DNA of 64,000 nt. Source: Posidonia oceanica. Its lineage: Eukaryota > Streptophyta > Magnoliopsida > Alismatales > Posidoniaceae. Location: assembly GCA_037176725.1 (NCBI GenBank), contig JAZBRS010000020.1, positions 88,544,001 to 88,608,000 on the forward strand. Reading direction: 5' to 3'. Positions 43,512-55,620 of the stretch are shown here, piece by piece. The notes beneath the pieces were generated by a model that was given only the letters and a program-made list of their open reading frames with translations, did not search any database and was not told the DNA's origin. The stretch's first letter is position 1. The number at the start of each line of letters is the position of its first letter. A program made the translations under genes and the position numbers.

Positions 43512-46033
43512 AGGGTTGGCAGTGGATAGGCGGGTCTTGCTGGTGGAGTAAATCGGGAGGGGGGTTGAGGAGGCTCTAGTTGTGGCAAGGCCAGCAGACA
43601 GATAGGTGGTTCAGCCGGGTGTTGCATGGTGAGCCGAGTGGCAGAAGGCCCTGGCTCGGCGTTCAGCTGTATCATATGGATTGCCGATTCAGAGCCGGCG
43701 AGAACAGAATTGTACAAAGCTAATGGAAAAGGATCCGAAGCATGATGGATTAAAGAAGAGGGGTCCACTGCGGAAGTGGTGGGCCCAGAAGGGAAGAGAG
43801 CGTGGACTCCTGAGGTCCCGGCGCCTCCTGAGCCAGAATGCTCAGGCAGGGGCCGATGCAAGATGCTGGGATGAGCTAGAGATGATGCAAGGGTGGATGC
43901 AAGTGGAGGTGCAAATGTGGGTGCCGCCTCTTGAGTGTTTATGGAGATGACCCTTTGGTCAATCAAATCCTGGATGGCTCCCCGCAAAGTGAAGCAGTTA
44001 TCCATCGAGTGGCCCTCAGCTCGATGGTAATTGCAAAAGAGGCCTGCCTTGTACCACAATGGAAGTGGGTTTGGCAGTGGGCGAACCTCGGGGAACCTAA
44101 GGAGTGACGCAACCTTAGGCAGGACGGTGCTCAGTGGTTCCACGAGCTTCGTGAATTGGCGTGTGTTGCCGCGAAACCATCTCTACGGAGGGCATTGTCC
44201 TTGTCGGGTCGATGCAGCTGGATAGACCGGCTGGGCGGTGTATGCAATCTGTGGAGTGTGTGATGGTGCAGGTGCATAAACTACTTGATTCAGGGCAGGG
44301 TGACCCGCCAGGTTGAATTGCGCCATAGGAGAATCGATGTAGGCAACGGTAGGCTTGGGCTGGTCCCTCCTTCTGGCATGGTTGTTGCCGCTATTGTTGT
44401 TGCTATTGTTGTTGTTGTTGTTGTAGTAGTTGTTGTTGTTGTTGTTGCGGCTGGGGACGATGTCCAATTCGGCAAGTGCGGAGATTGTGGGGTAGCGGCC
44501 GCTGCAAATTGCACTCTCTATGCGGGAGCCTGACTGAACCAGTGATGCAAATGTGGTGACAGATTGAAGACTGAGCATACCCCCAATAGATGGCAGTGAG
44601 CCTCGGATGAGGATCTCAATAGACTCCTCGTTAGAGGGCCTATCTCAAACCTGCGAGGCCAGTGCGCGCCATCGGCCGACGTACTCCCTGAACGGCTCAT
44701 GGGGTTTCTGCATTGTAGAGACCAGGTCCTCCCGCTTTGGGATCTGCTCAAGATTAAAAGAGTACTGTTCCACGAACGCCAGGGTGAGGGCACTCCAGGT
44801 CTTAATGGAGGCCATATCAAGTGAAGTGAACCACTTGAGAGCTGGGCCAGTAAGACTCTTTTGGAATAGGCGGATAAGAAACCTCTCATCACCCTGAAGC
44901 TGTGTGAGGTCCCCGCAATAAGCCCACAAATGGGAGATAGGGCAGCCCTTCCCGTTGTACTTGTCAAAGTCCGAGACGTGGAAATTCGCTGGGAGTACAG
45001 CCTCTGGGAAGTAACAGAGGTCCCGATACTCGAAGGACTGGCTCTCCCCGCCCTGCACTCGACGGAGTGCTCTCTCTAGATCGCTCATCCTGTTAAGGAG
45101 GGCATCTGGGGTCGCTGCTGGCAAGGAAGATGCAGCTGGGGCAGGGTTAGCGTATGCCGTCTGGGTCGCACCTAAGTGCTCCTCCGGATCCACCATCTCG
45201 TCAGCTGGTGAGGCGACGTGATGGCCGGCATACCCATGCAAGGGTGTGTGGTGCTGTGGGGTGTATGCAGGAACCTAAGTCTATTGATGCAAGAGGGAAG
45301 AAAGGCAGAATGCTGTGCTGTGGGTGTTGTAGCATGCGGAAGCAACACCTGCTGCAACGGCACGGTGTCGGACTGCAGGCCAAGTGGGTGCTGTGTTCCT
45401 GTCATCCTGGAAGGGTGACCACCAGAGGGAGGAGTGAAATGCTGTGCAGTGAGAAGTGGGTGCACAGGAGGCAACGATGCCCCCCCCCACCATCGGAGTA
45501 ATGAGTAGCTGCGGCGATGGCCGAGGCGGTGGTGCAGTGGGGAATGCCTGAAACTGGAAGGGAGGGACCAAAGGGACCTCAGGAGCCACGAGAGGGCGAA
45601 TAGATAGAGCCATGTCCTGCAGATGCTGGACAAGCCCTAACAGGTGCTGGTACTATGCTTCAGGTGTCCCATCAGTGGGAATACTGAATTGCAGTGCCTA
45701 CGTAGGAACAGGCACAATAGGTGGGGACACAGACTGTTCAACAGGGCGGAATCCTACATCAGGAGGTGCTGTCGCAGTGGGGGAATCAAGCGCAAGACCT
45801 GGGACATTATACAGTGTTTCCGGGGCTCGAGAGGTAGTCACCGTGACAGTTTCTGTGATAGTCCCCAAGGGTACGGTAGCCAGATGATGTCCAAAAATTC
45901 CAGGGTCCCCCTGCGCCTGAAAGTGAAAGGTGCGAGGGGCAACAGTGGAGGTCAAAACCACAGAAGGGGAGGTCGGAACCTGGGACCCCTCCAAGGCGAT
46001 AGAGAACATGGGCTCACTGACCCGCTGGGCCAT
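43472..46033 (-). pseudogene. gag: Element C gag
   Basis: I start at MAQRVSEPMF (46,033); an upstream ATG at 46,114 in the same frame is possible, and 46,114, 45,613, 45,241, 44,578 and 44,143 are all one frame. The N-terminal third is Pro/Ser/Thr-rich. The gag core (LTGPALKWF, about 44,640-44,960) is followed by a poly-Asn tract and a zinc knuckle CNYHRAEGHSMDNC at about 44,000-44,045. Stops occur near 45,698, 45,660, 45,281, 44,643 and 44,183. The lead into protease is lost by a frame change at about 43,515. Confidence 0.8.
44396..44455 (-). repeat. AAC/GTT trinucleotide run coding for poly-Asn in gag
   Basis: An interrupted GTT microsatellite on the plus strand, read as Asn (with two Tyr) in gag of C, between the capsid core and the zinc knuckle. 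Not seen in the remaining gag part of D. Confidence 0.8.
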
Positions 46034-47127
46034 GGCGGTCGGAGAGCGAGTGAGAACTGGACTGCGACAGGGAACAGAAGGACGACACCTAGGATGAGCT
46101 ATCGTCGAACTCAACAGATAACTCGAGAAAGGAGGGTCGAGAAAGAGGTGTCACAACAAGGGTGTGAGCAAAGAAACAGACTCGAGCTCCAGCAAGAGAA
46201 CTCGCTCACAGTCCTGCGGGACAAAACAAACAAAATAGGTTAGGACCCGACAAATGAATGCAATTGCTGTTAGTTGTGATATGGATGATATGCATGTGAA
46301 TGCTCTCTAACATGCTCTCTCTCACCAATCTAGTGTGTCCTAGTAGGTTATCTACTCCGGATCCACACAGGGTGTATAGGTCTCCAACTCGGTCAGAAAA
46401 GTAAGGCTCCCGTCTAAATCCGGGCCAAAGCCAAACGGTGATGGGTGGTGCGTTTGGGAGCTGTCAACCTGCCAAAGCAAGGCTTGTACCCCCTAGTAAC
46501 ACAGACATGACCCCAGACAAGGGGGGACAAGGCCAATCCACCTGCACTATCGCTAAAGCGACGGAATGGGCGGACGGGATCTATCCTTCTCAGACTAATA
46601 GGTGGACTCATGGAGGAGAAGAATGCATGCCCTATATGCTCAAACATGCGAGTATGCATTAAGTTTTTTAGCTTGCACATTTTATTAACCGCAAGGGGGT
46701 AAAAGTTGGTGTAGAAGCTCTAGTAAGCCTAAGTGTCACTTTTACTTGCATTTTTTTAAAGTTAAACCAAGGAAGGAGGCAATCACATCTCTACTTTACC
46801 TTAAGATTAATGCAAGAAAGGGAAGAAAAACATTCAATCATGGCAATGCTAAGTCATACATCACATCAAAAGGCATGAGCATGGCATGTGATTGTGTTGT
46901 GTGCATGATTCGTGAAATGAAAACAATCATGAAATCAAAGAAACGCATGTATATGTCAAGGCAAGTGTGTGCGGTGATATGATATGTAGGTGTGAAAAGA
47001 GAATGAACATTCAATCACGACATCGCAATTAAGCCTAAGTAAAGTAACAAAGTGCTAGAGCAAAGATGCAAGGAAGAAAAGACCACAAGATGAGCGAAAG
47101 GCGGCAAACAAAAAGTCGGAGTCTAGT
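46034..47127 (-). other. Leader of element C, noncoding
   Basis: Region between the primer site and gag. Short frames on both strands with no domain. Composition becomes A-rich toward 46,700-47,100. Confidence 0.6.
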
Positions 47128-47146
47128 ATCCCCAGTGGTGTGGCCA
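47128..47146 (-). other. Primer binding site of element C
   Basis: The minus strand reads TGGCCACACCACTGGGGAT six bases (GTAAAG) after the LTR end ATCACA. It resembles the TGGCGACTCCACTGGGG type of related plant elements with CC for CG. Confidence 0.7.
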
Positions 47147-47540
47147 CTTTACTGTGATCGTCTCTTTCGAGTACGACGTGGGGGCTGCTGCCAAAGCTCG
47201 CAGACGCCTGGCCATAGAGAATGAGGGCCATAGCTAATGGTGTACCGAGGAAAGTTCGACTCGAGGAAGAAAACACCAATAAAATGATAAGTGACGATAA
47301 AAAGAGAAAAAGAATGGGATCAAGTCTGATTTCCCTGACGGAGTGGCCATTCTTATGTGACCGTCTCTCGTATACGACACGGGGGCGGCTGCCAAAGCTC
47401 GCAGACGCCCGACCGAAGAGAAAGAGGGCCGCAATTAATGGTGTATCCAAGGAGAATTCGACTCGATAAAGAGAATAAAAACACCAATAATCGACGAAAT
47501 CAGCGAATAAGATAAACAACAAAAAGGGGGGAGTCGCCAC
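47141..47540. repeat. 203-bp tandem repeat at the 3' end of LTR C
   Basis: Two copies start at TGGCCAC (47,141) and TGGCCAT (47,344). Each contains GGGGGC.GCTGCCAAAGCTCGCAGACGCC and ends with a TTCGACTCGA segment. The first copy spans the LTR end and primer site, so the second is a primer-site-like copy inside the LTR. Confidence 0.75.
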
Positions 47541-50037
47541 CTAGTCTAATTGAGAAAAACTGGAAGACAAGGAAAACTGGATGTAAACTAATAAAACGAA
47601 AGAAAACCAAAGTGGATCCATGCAAAACGTATGCGATACTAGGTCATTGCGGTCCAGAGATGGGTAAGGACTCCTGTTACGTGCGGGGAAGGTGTTAGGC
47701 ACCCCCGACATGCCCGAGGAGCGGCCTTTTCTAACGTCATTCCGCTCATAGTGTAGCCTAATGTAGGCCGAAGGCCAATTAATATATGCTCTAGCAAAAG
47801 GAAACATGCAGTGATAATGCATGAAGGCGAAATGAAAAGCCTCAAATAAACATGCATAAAGGTTAAAAGAAACCAAGGAAAGTAGCTACATAAAGCTAGG
47901 AGGTACACATACATAAGAGAAACAAGTGCAAGAGGATAGGATCTAGATAAACACTCATACATGCTAAAAGAGACCAGGTAAATGACAATATAATGCTGGA
48001 AAGTAACATGCATAATAGAAGGAAAATGTAAGGCATATAAGACTTAAATAAACATTGCTTAACACTAAAAGGAAACAGAGAAGTAACTAAAGGATACTTG
48101 AATGCAAACATGCATGAGGGAAAGCTAAAACAAGAGTAAAAGGCTCTGTCCACATCTATAGAGGCTACTGTTAAATACGCGAGAGGCCTACGCGGGACTT
48201 CCACACGAGAACAGTCTGCTTGTCCAGTGGAAAGTCATGGTCAAATGGGAGGTTCTCCTCAATTCAATTCGGTATAGGACCGGTTGAATGATGAGGAGGG
48301 GGTGTCCCGGAACAATAATATGCAATAACATAGAAGAAACAGACATAAACAAAGGTCGTAAAAGGGCTGGGAACTCTGCCCGATATCACAGTCAAACATG
48401 CGAGAGGTCCACGTGGGACCTCTGTACGGGACCGGTCGGTTCGGACAGAGAACCTTCATCACCAGATTCCGGGCCCAATAGTTAATAGAATGTAAAGAAA
48501 TCAGATGGATGATGAAGAGGGGATGCCCGATAACAATAATATGCTAAACTATAAAAGGAATAGATACAAATAAGGGTCTGAAAGGGGCTGGGAAATCGGC
48601 CTGATGTCATGGTCAAACACGTGGGAGGTCCACGCGGGACCGGCCAGTCAGATAGAGGACCTTCATCGCCAGATTCCGGGCCCGTTGCTTAATGAATTGC
48701 GATGAAACCAGTTAGGGAAGCAAGGTGGCGTACCAGGCTACCCAACTGGAGTGCAGATGCAGAACAGCACTGCCCGAGTCGTCCCGTCCACCTCGGTAGT
48801 ATCGCACCGGCGGTCGCACGTCTCCACTGACCATAGAGGCAGCTTGGAGGGTGCGGCCGGTCATGGACGCACTGAGGAGAGTCGGGGGATGATGCCAGAG
48901 CCTCTGGGCGAAAGGTCGGAGCGGCTATGTGCGCAACGGCATGAGGCCGCACGCGAGCCGATGACCCATCACCGGAGACGGCGAAGAAACACTGAAATCA
49001 GGCGAACGACTATGCTAGAAGGGGAAATAAACACTTAGGAAGTAAACATGCAATGCGGGGAAATAATGTAGGCTAAAGGAGTTGGAAGGATTACCTGCGA
49101 ACGGCACCACGGGCTTGTCTTCTCTGGCAGCGGCGTCACTCCTAGCATGCGAGGCCAACAGTCACTGGCAAGGGCTGCGACGGTCCGGGATGCAAAGGGG
49201 AAGCTCACACTCTCTCTCACGGGCTTTGGAGAAGGCTCAGGAGGTGGTGGAACTCAAGTGGTTGCCTCAACAACGAAGTGGTTCGTCGGAGATGGGTTCT
49301 CAATCCAAGGGCACTAGAATTGAGAAGGCTCGAGGGTCTGGAAGCTCAGGGAACTTAGGTGGTTGCTCGGGATTCCAAGAGGATGCCAAGGGAAGCTAGA
49401 GGAGCAGCTCGACCGGCCGGGAGTAGTGTTTTATAGGCGGAAGAAAATGGTGTAAATCGTTGGTGTGGATCTAGATTCAAATCAGGTGGATGTGGTGTTG
49501 GTTGAAGATCGATGGGTGGAAACGGTTGGGATGGAGGACTGGATGACCCAATGTCTGGAGGCACAGATCCAGATCGGCGGGAGCCAATGGTGAGCGAGAA
49601 AAAGGTGGGCCAAGGTGATTGGTCTGCCTGATTTTTGCTACTGACACAGGACAAAATGTGGGAGCTCCATGCGAGAGCTCGGCGCGAGTGTCAGTCTATC
49701 AGTTTTTGCCACTGACACAGGACAAAACGTGGGAGCTCCACACTAGAGCTCGACGCGAGTGGCAGACTGTTAGTTTTTGCCACTAACACAGGACAAAATG
49801 CGAGAGCTCCACGCGGGAGCTCGACGTGAGACTAATCCTGTCAGTTTTGCCGCCTCACCTTCTAAGCTGTTTCTCTGGTTCGTGGGCCGTTCAGGGCTAT
49901 GGCTTTGTGGTACTTGTGGTAGTGGATGTATTGGGATGTGATTGGTGGAGTTTTGGTGGGTTTGGGTTTGGTTTGGGGTTTCAAGAAAAGGTTGGGGCCG
50001 CCTCATCTGCGTGCGCTTCTAGAATTGGGTGTCTACA
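47153..50037 (-). mobile_element. Element C 5' LTR
   Basis: On the minus strand it starts TGTAGACACCCAATTC at 50,037 and ends ATCACA at 47,153, giving 2.9 kb. It matches the 3' LTR (1-2,387 plus 24,555-24,798). U3 carries 71-bp repeats (49,640-49,850), and a CTATAAAAC box is at about 49,428-49,436. The 218-bp tandem duplication is at about 48,287-48,690. Its right end joins D gag directly. Confidence 0.87.
49640..49850. repeat. 71-bp tandem repeats with GAGCTC dyads (5' LTR of C)
   Basis: AGGACAAAA at 49,648, 49,719 and 49,790 gives a period of 71. Dyad GGGAGCTCC-NCGC-GGGAGCTCG in each. They lie upstream of the LTR TATA box. Confidence 0.85.
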
Positions 50038-50805
50038 AGTTGCGTCACTCCTGAGCTTTCTGGAGGTTTGCCCGCCACCAAACCCACTACCGCATTGGTA
50101 TAAGGCGAACCTTTTCTGCAATTTCCATCGAAATACTGGGCATTCGATGGATAATTGCTTCACCCTATGGAATGCTATTCAGGATCTGATCAAATCGGGA
50201 ACGATTGTGATTGACACGCACGAGGCGTCCACTTCCACACCTCCCCCTGCATCAGCATCAGCATCTTCCCCTACCAACATTGTCGGCCAGCCCCTACCGG
50301 AGCACTCCTATTTGGGAGGTGCAGGGACCTCGGGAATCCACTCTCTCTTCCCTTCCGGGTCCGCCACGTCTGTGGTAGATCCCTCTGAACTCATCCATGA
50401 CATTTCTGAACCCTTTCTAGTCTCTCTTTACCTTGCGGTTGTCGCCGGCTCCGAGTCAGGTGTTCATATGATCCGACCGCGCACCAGGCAGGAGCGCTCT
50501 TCCGCGCCGCCCACCATGCTTCCTCGGGCTCAAGCCCCAGTACACCTCCTAGGTAGGCCTCATCTAGGATCCCCTGTCCAGCTGTTAGGTAGACCTCAGC
50601 CTCCACCTACTTTGCCTTCCCAATAACCTCATCCATCTGCTCATCAACCAATAGACACCCCTGCGACCCCTCTTATGCTCGCTACACGTGCTCTCGTGGT
50701 TATTAACCTAACGCGGGACACCCATTGTGTACCCTATAGCTACGCCACAGAAATGCGTGGAAGTGACGTGATCGGGGAGGGTCTACAAACCCCCAGCACC
50801 GACGG
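50038..50805 (+). pseudogene. gag: Element D gag, C-terminal part
   Basis: The first residues (VASLLSFLEV) match the middle of C gag (VASLLRFPEV), which fixes the insertion point of C. The zinc knuckle CNFHRNTGHSMDNC follows, then a Pro/Ser-rich tail. An open frame starting in the LTR of C (49,826) runs through the junction and would give a chimeric peptide, but nothing suggests that it is used. Confidence 0.82.
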
Positions 50806-51965
50806 TTAGGCCTAGTCGTCCAGAACCTGCAGTACCTCCTTCCTTAGGCCAACCTGCAGCACCTCCACCATCAGGCCAACCTCTTGTACCTACCATGCCT
50901 CCTACTACCAAAAAGGGCCAGCCCAAGGTCGACATCACCTCCTAATTAAAGAAGGTTAGAGCTGACATATCCATTTGGAACCTTATACACACATCCGCTG
51001 AACACCGCGAGGCTTTTCTTCACGTGTTCCAAGCTGCCCATGTGTCCCAGACCATAGAACCTACCGCCTTGGAAAGCATGGTCGGGATGATTGCGGAGCC
51101 CTAGGTCATCACTTTCACAAGTGATGAGTTGCCTCCGGCGAGGATTAATCATAACCAACCCTTGTTTGTCACGGTACAATTCAAAAACTTCCGCATTCCC
51201 CTTGCACTGGTCGATAATGGGTCAGGCCTCAATGCCTGTCCCATGCGCACAGCAACAAAGCTCGGATTCAAAGTCAAGGACATTACTCCAGCTGTAAAGG
51301 GAATGACAGCTTTTGATAACACCCACCATGATGCTCTAGGGATTTTGATTATTCCTCTCATCATTGGCCTGATTACATTCAATGTGGAATTCTACGTCGT
51401 TGACTTGGAGCCTAACTTCAATTTTCTACTTGGGCATCCTTGGCTCCACAAGCATCAGGTCATCCCCTCGACCCTCCATCGCATGATCAAGTTTCGCTGA
51501 GGTGACGATGTCATCGTCGTCATGGCAGAGAATTTTGAGAAGGAGCGGATCGAGACAGTCTCCTCTGTCTCTTCACTGACTGTCCCCTTTGACCCTGAAC
51601 TTTCAGATGCTTTATACCGCATTAATCGATGCGAGCCGGTTAACTTTATTCCAGATCTTGAATGTGTCAACTCCTTAGCCATCCACAATAACCCTTTCCA
51701 GATGGTCGAAAACGTCTGTCACAGGTGGGGTTACGTCAAGGGGACACCGCTCGGGCGATATGGCCAGGGAATCGCTGAGCCGATCGTGGCAGAGGAGCGA
51801 AGAGACAACGAGGGTCTCGGATACGACCCGTGGGCTGATGAAAGTAAGCACCCACAGCCGAAGAATCGAAGGATGATCATTCCCCGGGACCTTGCTAACT
51901 TCACCAGTGCAGGTACCCTAGGTTCAAGCGGTAATCAGGCCATAGCGCAACCGGAGCCGTGCTAG
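50806..51965 (+). pseudogene. Element D protease and G-patch-like motif
   Basis: It has the lead-in ISIWNLIHTSAEHREAF, active site VDNGSGLN (about 51,207-51,230) and LLGHPWLHKHQ. WGYVKGTPLGRYGQGI and EGLGYDP (about 51,725-51,830) form a G-patch-like region better kept than in C. Stops at about 50,943, 51,102 and 51,498. Confidence 0.8.
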
Positions 51966-53279
51966 AGCCCTTCGCTGTCGACGGAAGAATGGGTCTGTAT
52001 TGAGGACTACTACTCCGATAAGGAGCAGTTTGGCACAGTAGGGGCAGCCCAAACATGCAGTGAAGTCCAACTCGGCACGGCAGCTTCTCGGTCAGTTTGT
52101 CTAGCCCATCCCTCCACAGATAAAATGGCAGATTTGGCAGGCATTTTAGTAGAATTGACAGTCTCTGATCTTCCTGCAGTCTTATCAGCATCACCGACAA
52201 CAGTAGTAGCAGCTCCGAAGTCAGGGACACTAGCTCAGGCACAGTTAGCCAGTCTGCTAGCGGCCACAGTCGCGTCAGTACAGCTGTCACCCTCTCTGGC
52301 GGGTCAATCACTGAGTTCAGCCAGCAGCGCGACTCAGCCCGTTTCAGCAGTCACGTCACAAGCAACGCCGCTGGCTCAGTCAGTCACACATCCTCCTACC
52401 TCAAAACATCAACCCTCATGGCAGGCCCCCATGGCGTCAAAGGCCGCGCCATCACCATCACCACCAAATACAGAGGCCCTGTCGAGCAGCACAACCTCCC
52501 AGTCATTGGCCCTCTAGAAGAGCAACTTTGCCTCCCCTCCAACTATAGTAGTGACTTTGGCAGTGCACCCGTCTGTGGCGCCGTTGACCAATCTGTTTGG
52601 ATCTCTGATCGCAAGGCCGCCGCAATTAGCCGTGCCCGTAGGCCAGCCAGAGTGAGCGCCCAGAGTAGTAGTACATCTAGCGACCGGGCCAGAGCCAAAG
52701 CTCCTCAGTGGCTACTACGTCGACTCACCCTCAGATGAGGAAGAAAGAGTGGCAGTAGAGGCCCAAGTTGACTTGCTGATGGGGGACTTGGAGTTGCTGT
52801 TCCAGGAACAGCTCGCATCACTAACAGAGGACCTGGCAGAGTATCAGTCGGCGAGGAAAGGGAAAGCCGTGGCTACGGACCCCCCCTTGTATAAGGACCA
52901 TGCCTCTATCATGGTCATTGAAGAGGACTCAGCAGCAGTGGCCCCCGCCAAACAAGATGAACTGATCACTCTGCAGCGACAAGACGGGTCTAAGTGGTTG
53001 GTGTAGCGCATGCCCCACTCCGGCAGTGCAGCAGGCGGCAATACCCTGATCAGCCGCCAGTTTGGTATGCCCTCCACAAGCACAACAAGAAGCGTGGAGG
53101 AGGAAGCATCAGCAATACAAGCAGTGACAGAGTCAGCTGAATCAGCAGAGCCAGCAGTGGCAGGGTCAGTAGCAGTGTCAGAAACGGAGTCAGCAGTAGT
53201 GCCATCAGTGGCAGAACAGGCAGAGGAAGTTGTCAGGACAGAGGTCGCGCACTGAGGATATAGAAACACTCGAGTAAGC
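51966..53279 (+). pseudogene. Element D protease-RT linker
   Basis: Low-complexity Ala/Ser/Thr-rich open frame (52,125-52,517) and an acidic segment (52,749-53,006: GDLELLFQEQLASLTEDLAE). Frame changes and stops separate the pieces. Corresponds to the part deleted in C. Confidence 0.6.
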
Positions 53280-54400
53280 ATGACCATCCTGAAGCATCAC
53301 CAGGGCCAAGAAGCGGAGCATTTACACTCCTTTGATATAGTAGAACCCACCTTTGAAAAGGAGATCCTCTCAGAACTTATTGCATACGGAGAGGAGGATG
53401 ATGCAGGCGAGGATGAGAATGACGAACCATCGCCTGAGTTCCGGCCCTATGACGATGATCCAGAAGGCCCCAACCTCCACGTCGAAGAGGAGACAGAGGT
53501 TGTCAACATCGGCACAGCCGAAGAAGCCAGAGAGGTTCGCATTAGCGCCCTACTGCCGCCCCAGGCCAAAGCAAAATTCATTACATTCTTGAAAGAATAT
53601 GCAGATGTCTTCACTTGGAGCTATGAAGATATGGTTGGCCTCGATGTCGAAATAGTGGTGCATAACCTGCCATTGAATTCGGATGCCAAGCCAATAAAGC
53701 AAAAGCTAAGAAGATGGCGACCGCAGTGGCTGCTCATGATTAAAGAGGAGATAATGAAGCAGCACAATGTCAATTTTCTGAAGGTCGTCCTTTACCCTGA
53801 GTGGCTTGCGAACGTTGTGCCAGTGCCCAAGAAGGATGGCCGAGTCCGGATGTGCATCGACTACAGGGACCTGAACAAGGCGAGTCCTAAGGACGATTTC
53901 CAATTGCCTCACATTGACGTCCTAGTCGACAATACTGCAGGCCACAAGATGCTATCCATTATGGACGGCTTCTCCGGCTATAATCAAATCAAAATGGCAG
54001 AAGAAGACATGGAGAAGACATCATTTATCAACCCCTGGGGGGGTCTTCTACTACCAAGTCACGCTATTTGGGCTCAAGAACGCTGGCGCCACTTATCAGA
54101 GGGCGATGACAACACTTTTTCACGACCTCATACAACAAGAAGTTAAGGTTTACGTGGACGATATGATTGCCAAGGCCAAAGAGCCCGAGGATCACCTTGC
54201 ATGTCTGAAGAAGCTCTTTGACCACTTGAGGAAGTACAAGCTGCGGCTCAACCCCAGCAAATGCGTATTCGGGGTGTCATCCGGAAAACTCCTGGGATAC
54301 ATTGTCATCCAGAGGGAGATTGAGGTGGACCTGAGCAAGGAAAAAGCTATCGTAGAGATGCCACCCCCAGGACTGAAAAGGAGGTCCAAGGCCTACTGGG
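53280..54400 (+). pseudogene. pol: Element D reverse transcriptase
   Basis: RT with an acidic N-terminal part. Core blocks are RVRMCIDYRDLNKASPKDD (about 53,845-53,900), IMDGFSGYNQIK (about 53,958-53,993) and the catalytic YVDD (about 54,151-54,162). A frame change lies at a run of seven G (54,037-54,043), and another at about 54,370 just after EMPPP. Closest in this window to the missing RT of C; clearly diverged from that of A. Confidence 0.88.
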
Positions 54401-55620
54401 GTGTTTACAGTATATCAGTCGCTTCATTGCGTAGCTTACGCCCATCTGCGAACCCATATTCAAGCTCCTGAAGAAGAATGCGCAGATCGACTGGAGCGAG
54501 GAGTGCCAGGCTGCATTTGACAAAATCAAGTAGCTATTGATCAAACCTCCTGTCTTGGTTCCTCCCATGCCGGGGAGACCTCTGCTTCTCTACCTTTCCA
54601 CCACGAAGAATTCCATAGGTGCCATTTTAGGCCAACATGATGCATCGGGTAGAAAGGAGCGCGTCATTTATTACGTGAGCAAGAAATTCATTGAATGCGA
54701 AGCCAGGTATAGCACAATAGAGAAGACCTACTTATCTCTTGTTTGGGCTGCACAGAAATTAAGGCACTATATGATGGCATATCCGGTTCAGCTCTTATGT
54801 CGGCATGACCCCATCAAATTCCTCTTCCAGAAGTCGGCCATGGTGGGCAGATGTGTTAAGTGGCAGGTGTTGTTGTCTCAGTACGACATCACCTTCGTCA
54901 CATAGAAATCCATGAAGGGCCAAGCCATCGCAGATCATCTTGCTGACTTTCCTCTGCTCGAGTACCAGCCTCTCCAGACGCAGTTCCCAGATGAGGATAT
55001 CCTCTTTGTGATGGAGGACTTTGATGAGAAAGACCCTGAGGATCAAGAACAATGGCAGTCGTACTTTGATGGTACTGTCAACAAGAAGGGCCGAGGCGTA
55101 GGCGCAGTGCTGACAACGCCACAGGGGTAGATGATCCCTTTTGCGAGGAAGCTGACTTTCAAATGCACCAACAATGAAGCATAATATGAAGCGTGCATCA
55201 TGGGGTTGAAGGTCGCCCTTGAACATAAGGCATAGAAGCTACATGTGCACGGCGATGCCATGCTAGTGATCTCTCAAGTGAATGGTGACTGGAGAACAAA
55301 GGATCCAAAGCTTGTGCCATATCACGAACACCTATTGAAGCTGATAGAAGAATTTGAGAGCATCTACTTCACATACATGAACAGGGCAAGGAACGCATAT
55401 GCAGATGCATTGGCAACCCTGGTGTCCTGGCTCAGTATACCTGAAGACAGTGTAGTGGATGTATCCATTACCCGCATAGAGCAGCATGCGCATTGCATGA
55501 ACATAGAAGAGGCAGATTCAGTAGGAGAACAGTCGTGGTACCATGACATCAAGCTTTCCTGGAGTCCGGCAGCCTTCTGCCTGACACCTCAGCAACAGAT
55601 AAAAGAACTTTGACGTGTCT
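54401..55620 (+). pseudogene. pol: Element D RNase H and archaeal-type RNase H
   Basis: First RNase H: LYLSTTKNSIGAIL and LVWAAQKLRHYMM. Second: YFDGTVNKKGRGVG, TNNEA (stop) YEACIMGLKVALEH, GDAMLVISQV and NAYADALATL. Stops at about 54,465, 54,534, 54,903, 55,128, 55,181 and 55,232; frame change near 55,545. Confidence 0.82.

Larger units (their letters stand above)
1..50037 (-). mobile_element. Element C: Tat-type Ty3/gypsy retrotransposon, about 22 kb plus insertions
   Basis: Two related LTRs in the same minus orientation (47,153-50,037 and 24,798 down to before position 1) enclose minus-strand gag-protease-RNase H-integrase and two plus-strand accessory genes. A primer site lies directly inside the right LTR and a polypurine tract directly inside the left one, so the right LTR is the 5' LTR. 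The right end abuts the middle of a gag gene of element D, which shows C inserted into D. Element A (2,388-24,554) and solo LTR B (25,360-31,155) are later insertions; removing them leaves about 22 kb, the same size as A. The RT is deleted, so this copy is non-autonomous. The left end and its target duplication fall outside the window. Confidence 0.8.

Noticed and set aside
49826..50626. Single 266-aa gene
   Set aside because: Chimera of LTR C sequence and D gag made by the insertion; only the part from 50,038 is gag.
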